Below are positions 37,566-40,018 of a DNA stretch of 40,018 nucleotides, piece after piece; positions within the stretch are counted from its first letter, which is position 1; each line of letters starts with the position of its first letter. The notes under the pieces were generated by a model that was given only the letters and a program-made list of their open reading frames with translations, was not told where the DNA came from and made no database searches. Both the position numbers and the translations under genes were made by a program. This DNA comes from Bacteroidaceae bacterium (GTDB taxonomy: Bacteria > Bacteroidota > Bacteroidia > Bacteroidales > Bacteroidaceae). The stretch spans positions 1 through 40,018 of the forward strand of contig JAFUYM010000006.1 in assembly GCA_017470525.1 (NCBI GenBank), written 5' to 3'.

Positions 37566-38933
37566 TTATGACCGTTTGGGGTTAAAAAGTCCAACCAATT
37601 CCTCTGCCGTCACCATTTGCTGTTCGCCCGTCGTCATGTTCTTCAGGTTAATCTTCTGCTCAGCCAATTCGTTCTCGCCCACGATGGCAACAAACGGAAT
37701 CCCCTTCGCGTTTGCATAACTCATCTGCTTCTTCATCTTTGCCGCATCAGGATAAATCTCCGCGCGGACACCTGCAGCACGTACCTTCTTCAGTACTTGC
37801 AGGCAGAAATCAGCCTCTGCCTCGCCAAAGTTCACAAACAGCAACTGAGTGGCGTTCACTGCCTCCTTCGGATAGAGGTCGAGTTGGTTCAACACGTCGA
37901 AAATGCGGTCAGCGCCAAACGAAATGCCCACACCGCTCAGCCCTGGCATGCCGAAGATGCCCGTCAAGTTGTCGTAGCGACCACCACCCGTGATGGAGCC
38001 AATCTGCACGTCCAGTGCCTTCACCTCGAAGATGGCACCCGTATAATAGTTCAAGCCACGAGCCAGTGTCAAATCCAGTTCGATTTCGTTGTTCAAGTCC
38101 GTCAGTTTCGAGAGGATATACTCCGTTTCCTCCACACCCTTCAAGCCCACTTCACTCCCCTTCAGCACCTCCTTCATCGTTGCCAACTTTTCAGCATTCG
38201 TGCCGCTCAGGTTGATAATCGGCTGCAACTTCTCAATCGCCTCCGCAGGGATGCCATCCTCTGCCAGTTCAGCGTTCACAGCCTCCAAGCCAATCTTGTC
38301 CAGTTTGTCAATTGTCACGGTGATATCGACAATCTTGTCCGCCTGACCAATCATCTCCGCAATGCCCGTGAGAATCTTGCGGTTGTTGATTTTGATGCAC
38401 ACACGCACCCCGAACCTCGTGAATACCGTATCGACAATCTGCATCAACTCCACCTCGTTCAGCAGTGAGTCACTGCCCACCACATCGGCATCACATTGGT
38501 AGAACTCCCTGTATCTGCCCTTCTGTGGACGGTCAGCCCTCCACACAGGCTGAATCTGGTAACGCTTGAACGGCAATGCCAGTTCCTCTCGGTGCTGCAC
38601 CACATATCTGGCAAACGGCACCGTCAGGTCATACCTCAAGCCCTTCTCGCAGAACTTTGCTGCCAACTTCAGGGTGCTCGTGTTCGCCACCTCGTCCGCC
38701 GTCATGCCGTGCAGGAAGTCGCCTGAGTTCAGAATCTTGAAGAGCAACTTGTCGCCCTCCTCACCATACTTGCCCATCAGTGTCGAAAGATTCTCCATTG
38801 CAGGAGTCTCAATCTGCTGGAAACCATACAAGGCATACACTCCCTTGATGGTGCCAAAAATATAGTTACGCTTCGCCATCTCCACAGGCGAAAAGTCACG
38901 TGTTCCCTTTGGAATGCTTGGTTTCTGTGCCAT
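37566..38933 (-). CDS. hisS: histidyl-tRNA synthetase
   Basis: This is 455 residues from ATG at 38933 ([16 protein letters not shown]); the frame is open 53 codons further but those lie upstream of the promoter. It charges tRNA-His. Class II motifs are visible: KGTRDF at the N-terminus, motif 2 near [20 protein letters not shown], the histidine motif [14 protein letters not shown], and [10 protein letters not shown]. The C-terminal anticodon-binding domain follows. Length is normal for the family. Confidence 0.95.
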   Translation of the reverse strand: MAQKPSIPKGTRDFSPVEMAKRNYIFGTIKGVYALYGFQQIETPAMENLSTLMGKYGEEGDKLLFKILNSGDFLHGMTADEVANTSTLKLAAKFCEKGLRYDLTVPFARYVVQHREELALPFKRYQIQPVWRADRPQKGRYREFYQCDADVVGSDSLLNEVELMQIVDTVFTRFGVRVCIKINNRKILTGIAEMIGQADKIVDITVTIDKLDKIGLEAVNAELAEDGIPAEAIEKLQPIINLSGTNAEKLATMKEVLKGSEVGLKGVEETEYILSKLTDLNNEIELDLTLARGLNYYTGAIFEVKALDVQIGSITGGGRYDNLTGIFGMPGLSGVGISFGADRIFDVLNQLDLYPKEAVNATQLLFVNFGEAEADFCLQVLKKVRAAGVRAEIYPDAAKMKKQMSYANAKGIPFVAIVGENELAEQKINLKNMTTGEQQMVTAEELVGLFNPKRS

Positions 38934-38963
38934 ATCCTTCTTATATCCTTTTGAATTTTTATG

Positions 38964-38971
38964 CAAATGTA
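38964..38971 (-). promoter_or_regulatory. -7 element of hisS
   Basis: TACATTTG on minus, predicting a leader of about 26 nt. Confidence 0.65.
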
Positions 38972-39049
38972 CATAAAAATCAGGATTTATAAACCAGTCT
39001 CCATAAAAAACATCAATTCTTCGCTCATATTTTTCTTTTTTCAAGGTGC

Positions 39050-39240
39050 TCAGGCGAACGGAGTTCGGAGTCTCGGAACAAATTATCGTCAATTATTGGT
39101 AATTATCGTTTATCTTGCGCCGCAGCGCAAGAGCCACCAGAACTTTTTGCTCCTTCGCCGCCAAGGCGACTTGGAAAAACGATAATTGGCTACGCCGAGC
39201 TAAAGGTTGCCGATAATTGCCGATAATTATTCTTACGATA
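39050..39240. repeat. palindromic intergenic element E3 built from 10-bp words
   Basis: Units AATTATCGTC, AATTATTGGT and AATTATCGTT begin at 39081, 39091 and 39101. Inverted units CGATAATTGG (39180), CGATAATTGC (39211) and CGATAATTAT (39221) mirror them. Between are GC hairpins CTTGCG/CGCAAG (39114-39131) and CGCCGCCAAGGCG near 39156-39168. The plan is that of E1 and E2 with different words. Confidence 0.65.
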
Positions 39241-39308
39241 GTTGAGTAAATCAATGGAATGAAGCAGTTTCCAGTTCTGTTGATGATAGACAACATCACA
39301 CAAAATCT

Positions 39309-39321
39309 GTTTACAGTAAAC
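39309..39321. promoter_or_regulatory. dyad GTTTAC-A-GTAAAC, possible operator
   Basis: A perfect 6-bp dyad with one central base. A second weaker dyad, GTTTA/TAAAC, follows at about 39338-39351. No gene start is close, so a regulatory role is uncertain. Confidence 0.3.
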
Positions 39322-39365
39322 AAAAACATGCGCATTGTGTTTAAAACTAAACATACAGAACAGAC

Positions 39366-39503
39366 TGCACGTCGTGGACTGCAATGACTGCACGTCGTGA
39401 ATGTGAAAGACTGCACGTCGTCGTCTTGTTGCTGTGCACGTCGTGGATCTTTCATCATGTGTGCCGTATTATTTCCGTTGTGCACGTCAGCACCAGTATG
39501 CCC
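39366..39503. repeat. 23-bp-period repeat array A (TGCACGTCGT core), six units
   Basis: Exact TGCACGTCGT cores start at 39366, 39389, 39412 and 39435; a degraded core (TGTGTGCCGT) is at 39458 and TGCACGTCAG at 39481. All steps are exactly 23 bp. The 13 bases between cores are unrelated. The core holds the dyad CACG-T-CGTG. Confidence 0.85.
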
Positions 39504-39575
39504 ATATAATCGTAGATGTTCACCTTCTTGCTCATAGTGGTAACAGATGTTTCTTATTGATAGTCAGAGTTGTTT

Positions 39576-40018
39576 TTATTTGAGTACTTCATCGAATATA
39601 AGTCCATTGTCGAGCCATGCCTTGATGCTGTCACCGGCTACGGTCAGTTTTACGTCATACCACTTTCCTGTTTCCACGCTGCCAGAATGTGTGGTCAACC
39701 GCTTCCTTTTGTCACCACGGATCTGCTCGATGGCGTGCTGCGTGTTGCCATTACAGCCGAAGTTCAGTTGGCAGTAGTGCTGCGCATCCACGTAGTTGAA
39801 TACAATGATGAAACCATCAGACCCGTTGTCCTTGCGGGCGGTACACTGAATGGTGTAGTGGTTGGAGGGGATGACGTAGTTGCAGATGGCCAGCGGAGCC
39901 TCTTCGTATGCCGTGTGTTGCAAGATGCCGTCGTTCATCTCCCACGAGCCGCTGACAAGTTCGGGCTTCCCCGTCTTGGGCAGCGGGTCGCAATGGGTGT
40001 AGCTGACCTGCGTGTTCC
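39576..40018 (-). CDS. C-terminal part of an exported glycoside hydrolase, probably GH51 arabinofuranosidase-like
   Basis: The frame enters from the right edge and gives about 147 residues to the stop at 39576. The fragment reads VSYTHCDPLPKTGKPELVSG, then SWEMNDGILQHTAYEEAP, DGFIIVFNYVDAQHYCQLNF and ETGKWYDVKLTVAGDSIKAW, ending DNGLIFDEVLK. This is a concanavalin/laminin-G-like sandwich similar to DUF1080-type domains. I recall such a domain at the C-terminus of Bacteroidetes alpha-L-arabinofuranosidases, but the catalytic part is outside the window, so the enzyme name is tentative. Confidence 0.55.
   Translation of the reverse strand, partial: NTQVSYTHCDPLPKTGKPELVSGSWEMNDGILQHTAYEEAPLAICNYVIPSNHYTIQCTARKDNGSDGFIIVFNYVDAQHYCQLNFGCNGNTQHAIEQIRGDKRKRLTTHSGSVETGKWYDVKLTVAGDSIKAWLDNGLIFDEVLK

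Noticed and set aside
39093-39485. Minus-strand 130-codon frame across repeat array A
   Set aside because: It starts at a GTG inside the array, and its sequence is dictated by 23-bp repeats (not a multiple of three) and element E3.
39366-39503. CRISPR array
   Set aside because: Conserved part is 10 bp and spacers are 13 bp, far below CRISPR sizes, and no cas gene is present.
39455-39535. Short minus-strand frame beginning MSKKVNIYDYMGILVLT
   Set aside because: The first 17 codons look protein-like and follow the glycoside hydrolase stop by 40 bp, but the frame ends after 26 codons inside array A. It might be a gene start truncated by the array, but this cannot be supported from sequence alone.

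Overview
This window is chromosomal DNA from a member of the Bacteroidales, most likely a Prevotella-like (Prevotellaceae) species. The evidence is the promoter signal TAnnTTTG (Bacteroidetes -7 element) found 3-90 nt ahead of many start codons, the lack of strong Shine-Dalgarno sequences, the neighbourhoods rpsO/typA and acpP-fabF-rnc, the pair of a GH3-family protein with a Big_5 lipoprotein, a DUF3244-like lipoprotein, and secreted proteins ending in a Gly/Lys-rich sorting-like tail. No rRNA, tRNA, insertion sequence, phage gene or CRISPR array was seen.

Region 1 (1-12145) is an accessory cell-envelope cluster, all on the minus strand. In transcription order it holds a membrane-anchored TPR protein with a C-terminal regulator-like domain, a small DUF3244-like lipoprotein, a 929-residue lipoprotein with lectin-like, transglutaminase-like and discoidin-like modules, a papain/C39-like lipoprotein followed by an exported YD-repeat-like protein, an O-antigen-ligase-like membrane protein, a shortened second copy of the C39-like/YD pair, and the start of an MG2-type exported protein. 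The first and last genes share a 67-bp promoter block. Two lipoproteins share an N-terminal module ending in GGEPGG but carry unrelated C-terminal domains. I regard this cluster as the best candidate for an undescribed system; its function is unknown.

Region 2 (12146-13390) is a gene-poor stretch with a palindromic repeat element and a 23-bp-period repeat, followed by a HigBA/RelE-type toxin-antitoxin pair. Region 3 (13523-25690) is conserved housekeeping and envelope biogenesis: Big_5 lipoprotein, GH3-family protein, rnc, fabF, acpP, typA, rpsO, an LpxL-like acyltransferase, a GT9 glycosyltransferase and a membrane-bound AraC-type regulator. Region 4 (25691-33689) is a carbohydrate locus: a large two-module exported protein, a GH27 alpha-galactosidase translationally coupled to a BASS-family transporter, and a nucleoside-recognition (SpmA/SpmB-like) membrane protein, which overlaps ribF. 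Region 5 (33686-38933) holds ribF, a DUF3109 protein, a zinc-ribbon (TackOD1-like) protein paired with a stand-alone receiver domain, and hisS. Region 6 (38972-40018) holds another palindromic element, a 23-bp-period repeat array with a dyad core, and the 3' end of a probable glycoside hydrolase.

The intergenic gaps are unusually structured. Several carry elements built from 7-bp or 10-bp words in tandem, repeated in inverted orientation around GC-rich hairpins. Two others carry 23-bp-period arrays of a GC-rich core. The acpP-fabF-rnc operon has a long intercistronic hairpin and a terminator-like hairpin inside the first codons of rnc.
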